Shown: one piece after another, positions 24,983-33,889 of the stretch | Position numbering within the stretch: the stretch's first letter is position 1 | Layout: each line of letters opens with the position of its first letter | The notes under the pieces: generated by a model | What the model was told of the DNA's origin: nothing | The model's input: the letters and a program-made list of their open reading frames with translations, nothing else | Databases searched by the model: none | From: Candidatus Dechloromonas phosphorivorans | GTDB lineage: Bacteria > Pseudomonadota > Gammaproteobacteria > Burkholderiales > Rhodocyclaceae | DNA: 64,000 bases | Reading direction: 5' to 3' | Assembly: GCA_016721185.1 (NCBI GenBank) | Contig: JADKIP010000014.1 | Location: forward strand, 682,001 to 746,000 | Position numbers and translations under genes: made by a program

Positions 24983-26425
24983 TCACCCACGCTCCTTCAA
25001 CATATCCCGCAACCGCTTCGGCGCCGGCTTCAAAGGCACCCGAACCGTTGTCCAGGGCCCTTGTTTGGAAGGCATCAACCACCCAAACCGACTCCCCAGC
25101 CAGGTCACCGTCCGATACCAGAAAGGCGAGCGATAAACAAAAGCCCAGCCCCGCCAAATCCCGGTCACCAAAGCGCTGTACCCAGCCCCCTGACCCCGCA
25201 TCGCCGGATTCGCATGCGGCGCCGTAAACGACTCTTCCCGCAGCCGCATCAGCAAATCCGGAATTGGAATTTTCACCGGACAAACTTCACCACAAGCGCC
25301 GCACAACGACGAAGCCGTTGCCATCGTCGCGGTTGCTTCCAGCCCCAGCATGTGCGGCGAGATGATCTTGCCGATCGGCCCCGGATAGGTCGTGCCGTAA
25401 GCATGGCCACCAATCCGCGTATAGACCGGGCAGTGGTTCATGCAGGCGCCGCAGCGGATGCATTGCAGCGTCTTGCGCAATTGCTCGTCGGCATAGGCCT
25501 GGCTGCGGCCGTTGTCGAGCAGCACCAGATGCACTTCGGTCGGGCCATCTTTCTCGTGCGATTTTCTCGGGCCGGAAATCATGTTGAAGTAGGTCGAGAT
25601 ATTTTGCCCGGTCGCCGAGCGGGTCAATAACGACAACAGCGGCGGGACGTGCTCCAGCTTTTCAACAATTTTCTCGATGCCGGTGATGGCGATATGGACC
25701 GGCGGCACGGTCGTACTCATCCGGCCATTGCCTTCGTTTTCGACCAGGCACAGCGTGCCGGTTTCGGCGACGGCAAAATTGACGCCGGATAGACCAATAT
25801 CGGCGACGAGGAATTTTTCGCGCAGCACATTGCGGCCGATCTGGATCAGCGCATCGACGTTGTCGGTGTAATCAATACCCGGCACTTTTTCATAAAACAG
25901 CTTGGCGATTTCTTCCTTGGTCTTGTGGATGGCCGGCATGATGATGTGCGACGGCTTTTCACCGGCCAACTGGACGATGTACTCGCCCATATCCGACTCC
26001 ATCGCGTCGATGCCCGCCGCTTCAGCCGCGTGGTTCAGCTCGATTTCCTCGCTGACCATCGACTTGCCCTTGATCATCAGCTTGGCCGAGTGTTTCTGGC
26101 AGATGCCGAGAATGATCGCGTTGGCTTCGTCCGGCGTTTCGGCCCAATGGACATGGACACCGTTCTCGGTAAGCCGGGTTTCCAGTTGCTCCAGTATGTC
26201 CGGCAACTTGCCCAGGTTGTACTGGCGGATGTGTTCGCCCAGCGTGCGCAGGCTTTCCAGTTCTTCCTTGTCCGGAAACTGGGTGATGCGTTTGTCGATC
26301 AGGAAGTCCATCGCGCCGCGGAAGCTTTTGCGCAGGAAAGGGTTTTCAACCACTTCCTTGGAACGGGCGCGGAAGCCTGCCGAGGGCATGAATTGCAGGG
26401 CGTGTTCGGGTAATGGCGCGTTCAT
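24983..26425 (-). CDS. lutB: LutB/LldF L-lactate utilisation Fe-S protein
   Basis: 480 residues. N-terminal LUD domain (KGKSMVSEEIELNHAAEAAG; ETGTLCLVENEGNGRMST) and two 4Fe-4S clusters, CIRCGACMNHCPVY near residue 321 and CGACGEVCPVK near 373. LutABC oxidises L-lactate to pyruvate and passes electrons to the respiratory chain. Last gene of lutACB; its start overlaps the lutC stop by four bases. Confidence 0.95.
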   Translation of the reverse strand: MNAPLPEHALQFMPSAGFRARSKEVVENPFLRKSFRGAMDFLIDKRITQFPDKEELESLRTLGEHIRQYNLGKLPDILEQLETRLTENGVHVHWAETPDEANAIILGICQKHSAKLMIKGKSMVSEEIELNHAAEAAGIDAMESDMGEYIVQLAGEKPSHIIMPAIHKTKEEIAKLFYEKVPGIDYTDNVDALIQIGRNVLREKFLVADIGLSGVNFAVAETGTLCLVENEGNGRMSTTVPPVHIAITGIEKIVEKLEHVPPLLSLLTRSATGQNISTYFNMISGPRKSHEKDGPTEVHLVLLDNGRSQAYADEQLRKTLQCIRCGACMNHCPVYTRIGGHAYGTTYPGPIGKIISPHMLGLEATATMATASSLCGACGEVCPVKIPIPDLLMRLREESFTAPHANPAMRGQGAGYSALVTGIWRGWAFVYRSPFWYRTVTWLGSRFGWLMPSKQGPWTTVRVPLKPAPKRLRDMLKERG

Positions 26426-27090
26426 GCTTCTTCTCCCAGTAGCAGGACAATGAGTTCTTTCGGGCCATGTGCACCGTAGGCCAGCGTCACCTGAATGTCG
26501 GCCGTTTTCGAGGGGCCGGAAATGAGCAGTGCGTTGGTCGGCAGGCTATCTTTCCAGCCTTCCTGCTGCATGGCTTCATAAAACGTGTTGTAGATTTTGG
26601 ACGCATCGAGCAGCACGATATGGACCGGCGGCACCAGCGACATCAGGCGCGGTTCATCCGCATCCGGCCACAAAACCAGCGTGCCGGTTTCGGCAATGGC
26701 GGCACGGGCAGTGGTCAGGCTGGCCGGGGTTTGATGAAACATCTCATCTTTCCATTGCTCGATGGCTTGGTCGTAGCCGCGGCACTCAATATCGTTATCA
26801 GCCAAACCACTCATGGCGCGCTGGCCGTGTTCCGTGCCGGGAGAAACCAGCAGGCGGGTGATTTCCTTCGCAGCCAGCACTTCCCACAGTTTTTGCAGCC
26901 AGCTACCGCGATTGACGTTGTAGACCTCGGCATGCGCCAGCTCGATACAGTGGCGGAAACGGGCTGCTTTTTCAGCGCCGCTTTCAACCCGACGATGGCC
27001 GGCAAACCAGCTGGCGACATCGGGCTCGACGCGTTCGCCGAATTTTTCAGAGGCTCGCAGTTTGGCGAGAATGCGTTCACGGGCGCTCAT
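26422..27090 (-). CDS. lutC: LutC/LldG lactate utilisation protein
   Basis: 222 residues, LUD (DUF162) domain: ARAAIAETGTLVLWPDADEP, MSLVPPVHIVLLDA, LISGPSKTADIQVTLAYGAHGPKEL in separate blocks. The middle gene of lutACB, an order that differs from the common lutABC but is frequent in betaproteobacteria. Start and stop overlap both neighbours by four bases. Confidence 0.94.
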   Translation of the reverse strand: MSARERILAKLRASEKFGERVEPDVASWFAGHRRVESGAEKAARFRHCIELAHAEVYNVNRGSWLQKLWEVLAAKEITRLLVSPGTEHGQRAMSGLADNDIECRGYDQAIEQWKDEMFHQTPASLTTARAAIAETGTLVLWPDADEPRLMSLVPPVHIVLLDASKIYNTFYEAMQQEGWKDSLPTNALLISGPSKTADIQVTLAYGAHGPKELIVLLLGEEA

Positions 27091-27881
27091 TTGCTGCTCC
27101 TTTCTTCCGTCCGGCGGAGCAGGAAGGAGGCGATGTGTTCGCCGGGCAGTGAGGGTGTGCTGCGTCCTTCCTGTTTGTCCTTCCAGGCGGCGTGGCCGAG
27201 GATGTTCATCAGGCAGCCGCAGTCGGCGCTGACAACGCGCTCGGCGCCGGTGGCCTTCAATGATTTCACTTTGTCTTCAACCATCGCCCCGGAAATTTCC
27301 GGTTGCTTGATTGAGAAGGTGCCGCCAAAACCGCAGCATTCGGATTCGTGATCCTGCAGGGCGACTTTAACGTGGCTGAGATTGCCGAGCAGTTGCCGCC
27401 CGGTGAGGTGGACATCCATCTCCCGGCGGGCAGCGCAGGAGGTGTGCAGGACGATGGTGCAATCGCTGCCTTTGTCTTCCGGCTGGTAGCCGAGCACATT
27501 GACCAGGAAGTCGGTGAATTCATAAACACGGCTGGACAAGGCTTCGGCTTGCGCCTGGCGCGCCGGGTCGTTGGCGAAGAGTTTCGGGTAGTGATGTTTC
27601 ATCATGCCGCCGCACGAACCGGAGGGCACGACAACCGGCCAGTTTTCCGGGAACAGCGTTAATTGATGTGCCGCGACCTTGCGCGCCTCATCAGGAAAAC
27701 CACTCGTATATGCCGGTTGACCGCAGCAGGTCTGTTCTTCCGGAAAATGGACACGGATGCCTTCACGTTCAAGCAAAGTAATGGCGTCGAGACCGGCGCC
27801 CGGGTAGAACTGATCGACAACGCAGGTGGCGAAAAAATAGATGTCCGTTGGGCGCTGGCTGTTTTTTGCTTGTTCGCTCAT
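27087..27881 (-). CDS. lutA: LutA/LldE lactate utilisation CCG-domain protein
   Basis: 264 residues with two cysteine-rich CCG motifs: TCCGQPAYTSG near residue 52 and ECCGFGGTFSIK near 184, which bind an unusual Fe-S or heterodisulfide-like centre. First gene of lutACB. The codons for CCGQPA contain a copy of the recurrent 11-mer (27716-27726). Expression is likely controlled by LldR at the operator 18 bases upstream. Confidence 0.95.
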   Translation of the reverse strand: MSEQAKNSQRPTDIYFFATCVVDQFYPGAGLDAITLLEREGIRVHFPEEQTCCGQPAYTSGFPDEARKVAAHQLTLFPENWPVVVPSGSCGGMMKHHYPKLFANDPARQAQAEALSSRVYEFTDFLVNVLGYQPEDKGSDCTIVLHTSCAARREMDVHLTGRQLLGNLSHVKVALQDHESECCGFGGTFSIKQPEISGAMVEDKVKSLKATGAERVVSADCGCLMNILGHAAWKDKQEGRSTPSLPGEHIASFLLRRTEERSSK

Positions 27882-27900
27882 TTTGTCTCCGTTGGTAAAT

Positions 27901-27911
27901 TGGTCAAACCA
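27901..27911. promoter_or_regulatory. FadR/LldR-type operator, lutA side
   Basis: TGGTCAAACCA fits TGGTNNNACCA, the operator class of FadR-subfamily GntR regulators; it is part of a perfect 15-base palindrome, ATTGGTCAAACCAAT (27899-27913), 18 bases before lutA. Binding here would block lutACB transcription or elongation. Confidence 0.75.
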
Positions 27912-28013
27912 ATATGTTGCGGTGGAAGAAATGTACGATAGAACCGTGACTTAGTCAATTAACCAAGGGAATATCCTATGCTTGCACTTTGCTGATTCGC
28001 TGATTAGAATGCA

Positions 28014-28024
28014 ATGGTCTTACC
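28014..28024. promoter_or_regulatory. FadR/LldR-type operator, lldR side
   Basis: TGGTCTTACCA, second perfect match to TGGTNNNACCA, 23 bases before the lldR start. It suggests autoregulation. With the lutA site 113 bases away, a repression loop is possible, as for LldR in enteric bacteria. Confidence 0.75.
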
Positions 28025-28046
28025 AATCAATTGACCCCAATTGCCC

Positions 28047-28832
28047 ATGTTGCAAAACAAGCTGCAGGTTCCGCGTATTTCCGATGCCGTTGCTGCCTCG
28101 CTGGAGCGGCGCATTCTGGAAGGCTCTTTGAAGCCCGGTGACCGTCTGCCGCCTGAGCGTGAGCTGGCGGTAGAGTTGGGGGTGTCGCGTCCTTCGTTAC
28201 GTGAGGCCATTCAAAAGCTCGCTTCCAAAGGCATGGTACAGAGTCGGCAGGGCGGTGGCACCTATGTGACAGATCGCCTCGAATCTAGTTTCTTCGATCC
28301 GTGGCAAGAAATGATGGGGGCTCACCCCAATCTGCGCGAAGACATGCTTGAGTTTCGCCGCATGCTGGAAGGGCAGGCTGCTGAGTGGGCCGCCGAGCGC
28401 GCCACCGATGCCGATATGACGCGAATTGACCAGACGTTTTTGGCGCTGAATGAAGCCTTTGTCAGCGATGATCTTGATAACCGCTCGAAAGCCGACATCG
28501 CTTTTCATCAGGCAGTGGGTGAAGCCTCGCACAACGCCTTGCTCGGTCACCTGACCGCCGCGTTGCTGCGCCTGATGCACGACAATATTCGTCTTAACCT
28601 GGGTGAGTTGAAAACCCTGCCGGCCGCCGGTGTTTTGCTCAAGAACCAGCACGCCGCCATTCATGCCGCCATCCGCGACCGCAAGCCGCAAGCTGCCCGC
28701 GCTGCCGCCGAAACGCACATCGATTTCGTCCGCGAAACCCTGGCCCAGTCGCTGCGCTCCGCCGCCCGCCGCGAAACCGCCGCGCGCCGCCTGAATACCG
28801 AATTTTCACCTTCCGATTCACATACTTCTTAA
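28047..28832 (+). CDS. lldR: GntR/FadR family regulator, LldR-like
   Basis: 261 residues: N-terminal winged helix (RILEGSLKPGDRLPPEREL; LGVSRPSLREAIQKLASKG) and C-terminal FCD effector domain with metal-binding His/Asp (ADIAFHQAVGEASHN; ETHIDFVRETL). Divergent from lutACB with two matching operators between. ATG 28047 preferred over a TTG two codons earlier. It is only 21 bases upstream of ppsA, on the same strand, so PEP synthase may also respond to this promoter. Confidence 0.93.
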   Translation: MLQNKLQVPRISDAVAASLERRILEGSLKPGDRLPPERELAVELGVSRPSLREAIQKLASKGMVQSRQGGGTYVTDRLESSFFDPWQEMMGAHPNLREDMLEFRRMLEGQAAEWAAERATDADMTRIDQTFLALNEAFVSDDLDNRSKADIAFHQAVGEASHNALLGHLTAALLRLMHDNIRLNLGELKTLPAAGVLLKNQHAAIHAAIRDRKPQAARAAAETHIDFVRETLAQSLRSAARRETAARRLNTEFSPSDSHTS

Positions 28833-28853
28833 ATTCACTTGAAAGGACTCCGC

Positions 28854-31229
28854 ATGGAGCCCCTCGTTATCCCGTTTGAAAAGCTGCGCATGACCGACGT
28901 TGAACAAGTCGGCGGCAAGAATTCGTCGCTCGGCGAAATGATCAGCCAACTGGCCGGTACCGGTGTTCGTGTGCCGGGCGGCTTTGCCACCACGGCCGAT
29001 GCCTACCGTGATTTCCTGGCGCAAAGCGGCCTCGACGACAAGATCAACGCCGCGCTGGATGCGCTGGACGTTGAAGATGTGAACGCGCTGGCCGTCTGCG
29101 GCGCCGAGATTCGTCAATGGATCATGGAAACCCCGTTCCCGATGGATCTGACCGTTGCCATCGCCGAGCAGTACCAGTCCCTGGTGGCCGATTCCACCGC
29201 CGACATGTCCTTCGCCGTGCGCTCCTCCGCCACCGCCGAAGACTTGCCGGATGCTTCCTTTGCCGGTCAACAGGAAACCTTCCTGAACATCGTCGGCCTG
29301 GAAAACATCATGCACGCCATCAAGGAAGTGTTTGCTTCCCTGTACAACGACCGCGCCATTTCCTACCGCGTGCACAAGGGCTTCATCCACGCCGACGTCG
29401 CACTGTCGGCCGGTATTCAGCGCATGGTGCGTTCCGACAAGGGCGCCGCCGGCGTGATGTTCACGCTCGATACCGAATCCGGTTTCCGCGATGCCGTCTT
29501 CGTCACTTCTTCCTACGGCCTCGGCGAAACCGTCGTCCAGGGCGCGGTGAATCCGGACGAGTTCTACGTGCACAAGCCCATGCTGGCTGCCGGCAAGAAG
29601 GCAGTCGTGCGTCGCAACATCGGCTCGAAGATGATCAAGATGACTTTCTCGACCGAAATGCGCGCCGGCCGCTCGGTGATTACCGAGGAAGTTGAAGAGT
29701 CCCTGCGTCACCAGTTCTCGATCAACGACGAAGAAGTCATGGAACTGGCCCGCTACGCGATGATCATCGAAGACCACTACGGTCGTCCGATGGACATCGA
29801 ATGGGGCAAGGACGGTATTGACGGCAAGCTCTACATTCTGCAAGCCCGTCCGGAAACCGTGCAGTCGCAAGCCAGCGCCGGCAAAGTCGAAAAATTCAAG
29901 CTCAAGCAATTCTCCAAGGTGATCGCTTCCGGACGCGCCATCGGCCAGAAGATCGGTATCGGCCCGGTCCGCATCGTCAAGGACCCGAAGCAAATGGATC
30001 AGGTCAAGCCGGGTGACGTGCTCGTTGCCGACATGACCGACCCGAACTGGGAGCCGGTGATGAAGCGCGCTTCCGCCATCGTCACCAACCGCGGCGGCCG
30101 TACCTGCCACGCGGCGATCATTGCCCGCGAACTGGGTATTCCGGCCATCGTCGGTTGCGGCGACGCCACCGAAACGCTGACCGAAGGCGAAGAAGTGACG
30201 GTGAGCTGTACCGAAGGCGATACCGGCCACGTTTATCGCGGTCGACTCGATTTCGAGATCACTTCCCGCGACATCACCGCCATGCCGGATATTCCGCTCA
30301 AGGTCATGATGAACGTCGGCAACCCGGAACTGGCCTTCGATTTCGCCCAGCTGCCGAACGCTGGTGTCGGTCTGGCCCGCGTCGAGTTCATCATCAACAA
30401 CGTGATCGGCATTCACCCGAAAGCCATTCTTGATGTGGATCGCCTGCCGGCTTCCAAGCGCGAAGAAATCAAGCGCCGCGCCCGTGGCTACGCTTCGCCG
30501 AAGGAATTCTTCGTCGAAAAGCTGGTTGAAGGTGTCTCCACCATCGCCGCCGCTTTCTGGCCGAACCCGGTCATCGTCCGCCTCTCCGACTTCAAGTCCA
30601 ACGAATACCGCAAGCTGCTCGGCGGCGAACTGTACGAGCCGGAAGAAGAAAACCCGATGCTCGGCTTCCGTGGCGCTTCGCGTTACGTCGCCCAATCCTT
30701 CCGCGACTGTTTCGAGATGGAATGCCGCGCCATGAAGAAGGTCCGCGAAGAAATGGGCCTGACCAACGTCCAACTGATGGTGCCGTTCGTCCGCACCGTC
30801 GGCGAAGGCCAGGCCGTGGTCGACCTGCTGGCCGAACACGGTCTGGTCCGTGGCGAGAACGAACTGAAGCTGATCATGATGTGCGAAATCCCCTCCAACG
30901 CACTGCTGGCCGAACAGTTCCTCGAACACTTCGATGGCTTCTCAATCGGCTCCAACGACCTGACTCAACTCACGCTCGGTCTGGACCGCGACTCCGGTCT
31001 GGTTGCCAACCTGTTCGACGAACGCGATCCGGCCGTCAAGATGTTGCTGGCGATGGCCATTGCCGCCGCCAACAAGATGGGTAAATACATCGGCATCTGC
31101 GGCCAGGGCCCGTCCGACCACCCGGATCTGGCTGAATGGCTGATGGATCAAGGGATTTCTTCTATCTCCCTGAATCCGGATACGGTGGTCGATACGTGGA
31201 CGCAGTTGGGTAGCCACAAAAAGGGCTGA
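28854..31229 (+). CDS. ppsA: Phosphoenolpyruvate synthase
   Basis: 791 residues; converts pyruvate, ATP and water to PEP, AMP and phosphate. N-terminal ATP-grasp pyruvate phosphate dikinase domain (KNSSLGEMI; SFAVRSSATAEDLPDASFAGQ split), the phosphohistidine domain TNRGGRTCHAAIIAREL with His near residue 419, and the C-terminal PEP-binding barrel (FSIGSNDLTQLTLGLDRDSG). Start ATG 28854 follows AAGGA. Next to the lactate operon it makes sense as the gluconeogenic exit from lactate. A 703-codon antisense frame is an overprint. Confidence 0.97.
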   Translation: MEPLVIPFEKLRMTDVEQVGGKNSSLGEMISQLAGTGVRVPGGFATTADAYRDFLAQSGLDDKINAALDALDVEDVNALAVCGAEIRQWIMETPFPMDLTVAIAEQYQSLVADSTADMSFAVRSSATAEDLPDASFAGQQETFLNIVGLENIMHAIKEVFASLYNDRAISYRVHKGFIHADVALSAGIQRMVRSDKGAAGVMFTLDTESGFRDAVFVTSSYGLGETVVQGAVNPDEFYVHKPMLAAGKKAVVRRNIGSKMIKMTFSTEMRAGRSVITEEVEESLRHQFSINDEEVMELARYAMIIEDHYGRPMDIEWGKDGIDGKLYILQARPETVQSQASAGKVEKFKLKQFSKVIASGRAIGQKIGIGPVRIVKDPKQMDQVKPGDVLVADMTDPNWEPVMKRASAIVTNRGGRTCHAAIIARELGIPAIVGCGDATETLTEGEEVTVSCTEGDTGHVYRGRLDFEITSRDITAMPDIPLKVMMNVGNPELAFDFAQLPNAGVGLARVEFIINNVIGIHPKAILDVDRLPASKREEIKRRARGYASPKEFFVEKLVEGVSTIAAAFWPNPVIVRLSDFKSNEYRKLLGGELYEPEEENPMLGFRGASRYVAQSFRDCFEMECRAMKKVREEMGLTNVQLMVPFVRTVGEGQAVVDLLAEHGLVRGENELKLIMMCEIPSNALLAEQFLEHFDGFSIGSNDLTQLTLGLDRDSGLVANLFDERDPAVKMLLAMAIAAANKMGKYIGICGQGPSDHPDLAEWLMDQGISSISLNPDTVVDTWTQLGSHKKG

Positions 31230-31237
31230 TTTTTCGG

Positions 31238-31248
31238 GTTGACCGCAG
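31238..31248 (-). repeat. Uptake-sequence-like motif, intergenic
   Basis: CTGCGGTCAAC followed by CCGAAAAATCAG on the minus strand, between the ppsA stop and its hairpin. Confidence 0.55.
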
Positions 31249-31250
31249 CA

Positions 31251-31286
31251 AATGACCAAGGCCGGGGAAACCCGGCCTTGGTCATT
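31251..31286 (+). terminator. Perfect 16-bp hairpin after ppsA
   Basis: AATGACCAAGGCCGGG and its exact complement separated by a GAAA tetraloop. A T-run is lacking, so termination may be inefficient, but the stem is very stable. Confidence 0.75.
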
Positions 31287-31331
31287 TCAAGGCCTCTTTT
31301 CGGCACTATTTACCAAGTTGTTAGTCATGTA

Positions 31332-31337
31332 TATACT
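31332..31337 (+). promoter_or_regulatory. Possible -10 box of mazEF
   Basis: TATACT, with TTTACC 17 bases upstream (31309-31314), 25 bases before the mazE start. A plausible sigma-70 promoter, by eye only. Confidence 0.4.
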
Positions 31338-31362
31338 TTGTCTAAACAAATGGAGAAAACAA

Positions 31363-31617
31363 ATGGCTGAAGCGATCCTTGATATCAAGCACTGGGGGAA
31401 TAACCTGGGCGTCCGCTTGCCGGCCGCAGTGGCACGGGAGGCGCATTTGCATGCCGACCAGCGCGTTCGCGTAACCGTTGATGAGGCGGGCCGGGTTGTC
31501 ATCGAACCGATCAGGGATGAGTCCTTGACGCTGGCGCAACGACTGGCACGCTTTGACCCGGCGCTACATAGCGGAGAGGCTATGGTGACTGACGCCATTG
31601 GAGCCGAGCAGTGGTAG
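31363..31617 (+). CDS. mazE: MazE/AbrB family antitoxin
   Basis: 84 residues from ATG 31363, preceded by GGAGAA. SpoVT/AbrB swapped-hairpin fold: KHWGNNLGVRLPAAVAREA and VRVTVDEAGRVVIEPI. It would bind DNA and the MazF toxin. Its stop overlaps the start of the disrupted mazF, so the antitoxin is intact while its partner is not. Confidence 0.9.
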   Translation: MAEAILDIKHWGNNLGVRLPAAVAREAHLHADQRVRVTVDEAGRVVIEPIRDESLTLAQRLARFDPALHSGEAMVTDAIGAEQW

Positions 31618-31990
31618 CTAAAAAGAAGGCCGATTGGGTGCCAGAACGGCAGGAAATTATCTGGATCGATTGCAATCCGCAGGCTGGCCAGGAAATGCGC
31701 GACCGGCACCCTTTTCTGGTGTTGTCTCCCCGTGCTTTCAATGAGCGAACCTCCTCGTCATTGGCTTGCCGATGACAACTGCCGCCTACAACGCCACCAA
31801 TCCTTTCGCCGTCGTGGCAGGCGTTGCCGGTGGCGTCAAGTCAGGTAAAACCAGCTACGTGCTTTGCCATCAGCCAAAATCATTCGACTGGCGCGTTCGC
31901 GAAGCCGCCCCTCATCCGATGGGCAACTTGACCGATGCACGTTTTGCGGAAGTCTGTGGTGTTCTGAATCAGATTGTGCAGTTGGGATGA
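31611..31990 (+). pseudogene. mazF: MazF-type endoribonuclease toxin, frameshifted
   Basis: From GTG 31611 the frame reads VPERQEIIWIDCNPQAGQEM and LVLSPRAFNERTS, then stops at once. Moving frame near 31753 gives VIGLPMTTAAYNATNPFAV, VKSGKTSYVLCHQPKSFDW and LNQIVQLG, the rest of a MazF/PemK toxin, ending at 31990. One base in CTCC-TCG is missing (expected ACC TCC CTC GTC). Restored length would be about 126 residues, close to normal. The toxin is thus dead, or the base is a sequencing error. Confidence 0.88.
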
Positions 31991-32016
31991 CAGGCGGCGG
32001 AATGCACACTTGGGTT

Positions 32017-32027
32017 CTGCGGTCGAC
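32017..32027 (+). repeat. Uptake-sequence-like motif, intergenic
   Basis: CTGCGGTCGAC followed by CGAGAAAACAGCC, between mazF and its terminator. Confidence 0.55.
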
Positions 32028-32051
32028 CGAGAAAACAGCCATAAAATGAAG

Positions 32052-32077
32052 ATGGCCGGGTTGCACCGGCCATTTTT
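32052..32077 (+). terminator. Intrinsic terminator after mazEF
   Basis: ATGGCCGG, loop GTTGCA, CCGGCCAT and then TTTTC. The hairpin is also able to act for the convergent isochorismatase gene. Confidence 0.7.
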
Positions 32078-32157
32078 CATTCTGAAGAGGGGGCTTGGTT
32101 CTTTCTTCTTGTGGCCAATCCAGCCAAGCCTCAAGTGAACCTGCGGCGCTCTGGTTT

Positions 32158-32760
32158 TCAGTCCGGTAGCGCGGCCTCATTCGGCACGACGACGGCGAAG
32201 AGGTCGGCGATGGCGGCGAGATTGCTCGCATGCACTTGATCTGCCGGCTGGTCGGCACCTTCACCCAGCGGCAGCGGACGGCTGGCGGTGGCAGCGGCCA
32301 CCACGGTATTGTTGGCGTAACCCAGGTCGAACGCGGCGCGGGCGGTGGATGAGATGCACATATGGGTCATGAAGCCGACGATGACCAGATTTTTTGCGTC
32401 AACCGCTTTCAGGCGTTCATGCAGATCCGTGTTGAGAAATGAGTTGGGGTAGTTCTTGACGATCACTGGCTCGCCGTTGGCCGGCTGAACCATGTCCGCA
32501 ATCTGGCCGATAGGGTTGGTGATGTCATAAGGCGTGCCGACGCCCGCATCGTGCTGAATATGAAAAACCGGGATGCCCAGTTTTCTGGCGCGGGCGAGCA
32601 GGGTGGCGCACTGCTCCAGCGCCGGCTCGACGCCGACCAGTTGCATCAGGCCTTCGCGGTAGGTGTTCTGACAATCGACCATAATCAGCGCCGATTCGGA
32701 TAGGCGAGCGGGTGCGGCTGAAAGGCCGAGAAGTTTACGCAGTGTGATTGAATCCGACAT
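32158..32760 (-). CDS. Isochorismatase-family cysteine hydrolase
   Basis: 200 residues from ATG 32760. Catalytic residues of the family are visible: Asp in ALIMVDCQNTY, Lys in VIVKNYPNSFL and Cys in GFMTHMCISSTARAA. The fold covers nicotinamidases, biuret and isochorismate hydrolases; substrate not readable. A divergent LysR-type regulator 105 bases away probably controls it. Confidence 0.92.
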   Translation of the reverse strand: MSDSITLRKLLGLSAAPARLSESALIMVDCQNTYREGLMQLVGVEPALEQCATLLARARKLGIPVFHIQHDAGVGTPYDITNPIGQIADMVQPANGEPVIVKNYPNSFLNTDLHERLKAVDAKNLVIVGFMTHMCISSTARAAFDLGYANNTVVAAATASRPLPLGEGADQPADQVHASNLAAIADLFAVVVPNEAALPD

Positions 32761-32865
32761 GATGTTTTCCTGATGCAAAATTGGGCTTTCATTTTAGGCG
32801 GCAAGCCTGCCCCGGTGACAGATGGATTGATGCAGCGTCGCGCTGCAAAATTGCAAGGGAGCGAG

Positions 32866-33717
32866 ATGAACTGGGATGACATTCGATACGTTGTGGCGCT
32901 CTACCGGGAGGGTTCAATCTCAGCCGTCGCGCGCCAGTTTCGTGTCGACAAAACCACCGTAACGCGTCGCCTCAAGGCGATGGAAGGACAACTCGGCACG
33001 ACTTTATTCGAGCGCCAACAGGGCCGCTGGACAGCAACCACTTCGGGCCAGGCTGTTCTGGCAAAAGCGCTGGAAATCGAGGAGCAGATTGCTTCGCTGG
33101 TGCGAATTTCCGAAACAGCCGGCGAGGATGTTTCGGGCGTGGTCCGTGTCACAGCGCTTGATTTTGTCGCCAAGGACTTCCTGCTGCCCGGCCTGACGCA
33201 GCTGCTGGATCGCTATCCGGCACTGCGTATCGAGCTGGTGACGAGTGACCAAAGCCTCAGTCTGGCGCGTCGGGAAGCCGATATCGCGCTACGCTTTTCC
33301 CGGCCGCAGGATGGCAACCTGATTATTCGCCGGGTTGCCAACATCCCGTTCAGCATCTACGTCAGCGCTGATCACTTGCCTGACGAACGATGCTGGCTCG
33401 CCTACGACCATAACCTCGCCGACCTTCCCGAATCCCGCTGGCTGTCCGAGCATCAGCCGGATGCAACGATTCGGTTCCGCAACAACTCGTTGACCTGCTT
33501 GCTCGATGCGGTGCGTCTCGGCTTGGGCAAGGCCATTCTGCCGGTTCATATGGCAGCGCAGCACAAGGATTTGCAGCGTTGGCAAGAAACGAGCGTGGTC
33601 GTCGAACGAGATCTCTGGCTGGTGATTCACCCCGAATCTCGCAACGCCCCGAAAATCAAGGTGGTGAGCGACTGGATCGTGGAAATGTTTAAAACAGGAT
33701 CGGTATTGCCGGGGTAG
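32866..33717 (+). CDS. LysR family transcriptional regulator
   Basis: 283 residues. N-terminal winged helix (YREGSISAVARQFRVDKTTV) and periplasmic-binding-like effector domain. Start at ATG 32866 (MNWDDIRYV) after GGGAGCG; frames extending to 32773 overlap the divergent gene. Likely regulator of the cysteine hydrolase. Confidence 0.92.
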   Translation: MNWDDIRYVVALYREGSISAVARQFRVDKTTVTRRLKAMEGQLGTTLFERQQGRWTATTSGQAVLAKALEIEEQIASLVRISETAGEDVSGVVRVTALDFVAKDFLLPGLTQLLDRYPALRIELVTSDQSLSLARREADIALRFSRPQDGNLIIRRVANIPFSIYVSADHLPDERCWLAYDHNLADLPESRWLSEHQPDATIRFRNNSLTCLLDAVRLGLGKAILPVHMAAQHKDLQRWQETSVVVERDLWLVIHPESRNAPKIKVVSDWIVEMFKTGSVLPG

Positions 33718-33889
33718 TGAACGAGGCTTGGCTCGGAGGCCGGGTTGGGGCGGCTGCTCAAACGCGTTGTCTTTAACTAATTTTTGTTTTATGCGGCTAG
33801 AAAGAGCTTTCGTCACTTTGGCAAGGTAAAGCGTGAGTAATAACCGGCTATCATCTACCCAACATCCACCGATATCACCGGGAGCAAAC

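Noticed and set aside
24417..25283. 288-codon frame and shorter ones on both strands
   Set aside because: They arise from the large inverted repeat and lutB overprint; such repeat-derived proteins are common annotation artefacts.
28818..30929. 703-codon open frame on the minus strand
   Set aside because: Entirely antisense to ppsA; His/Gln/Asp-rich overprint with no family features.
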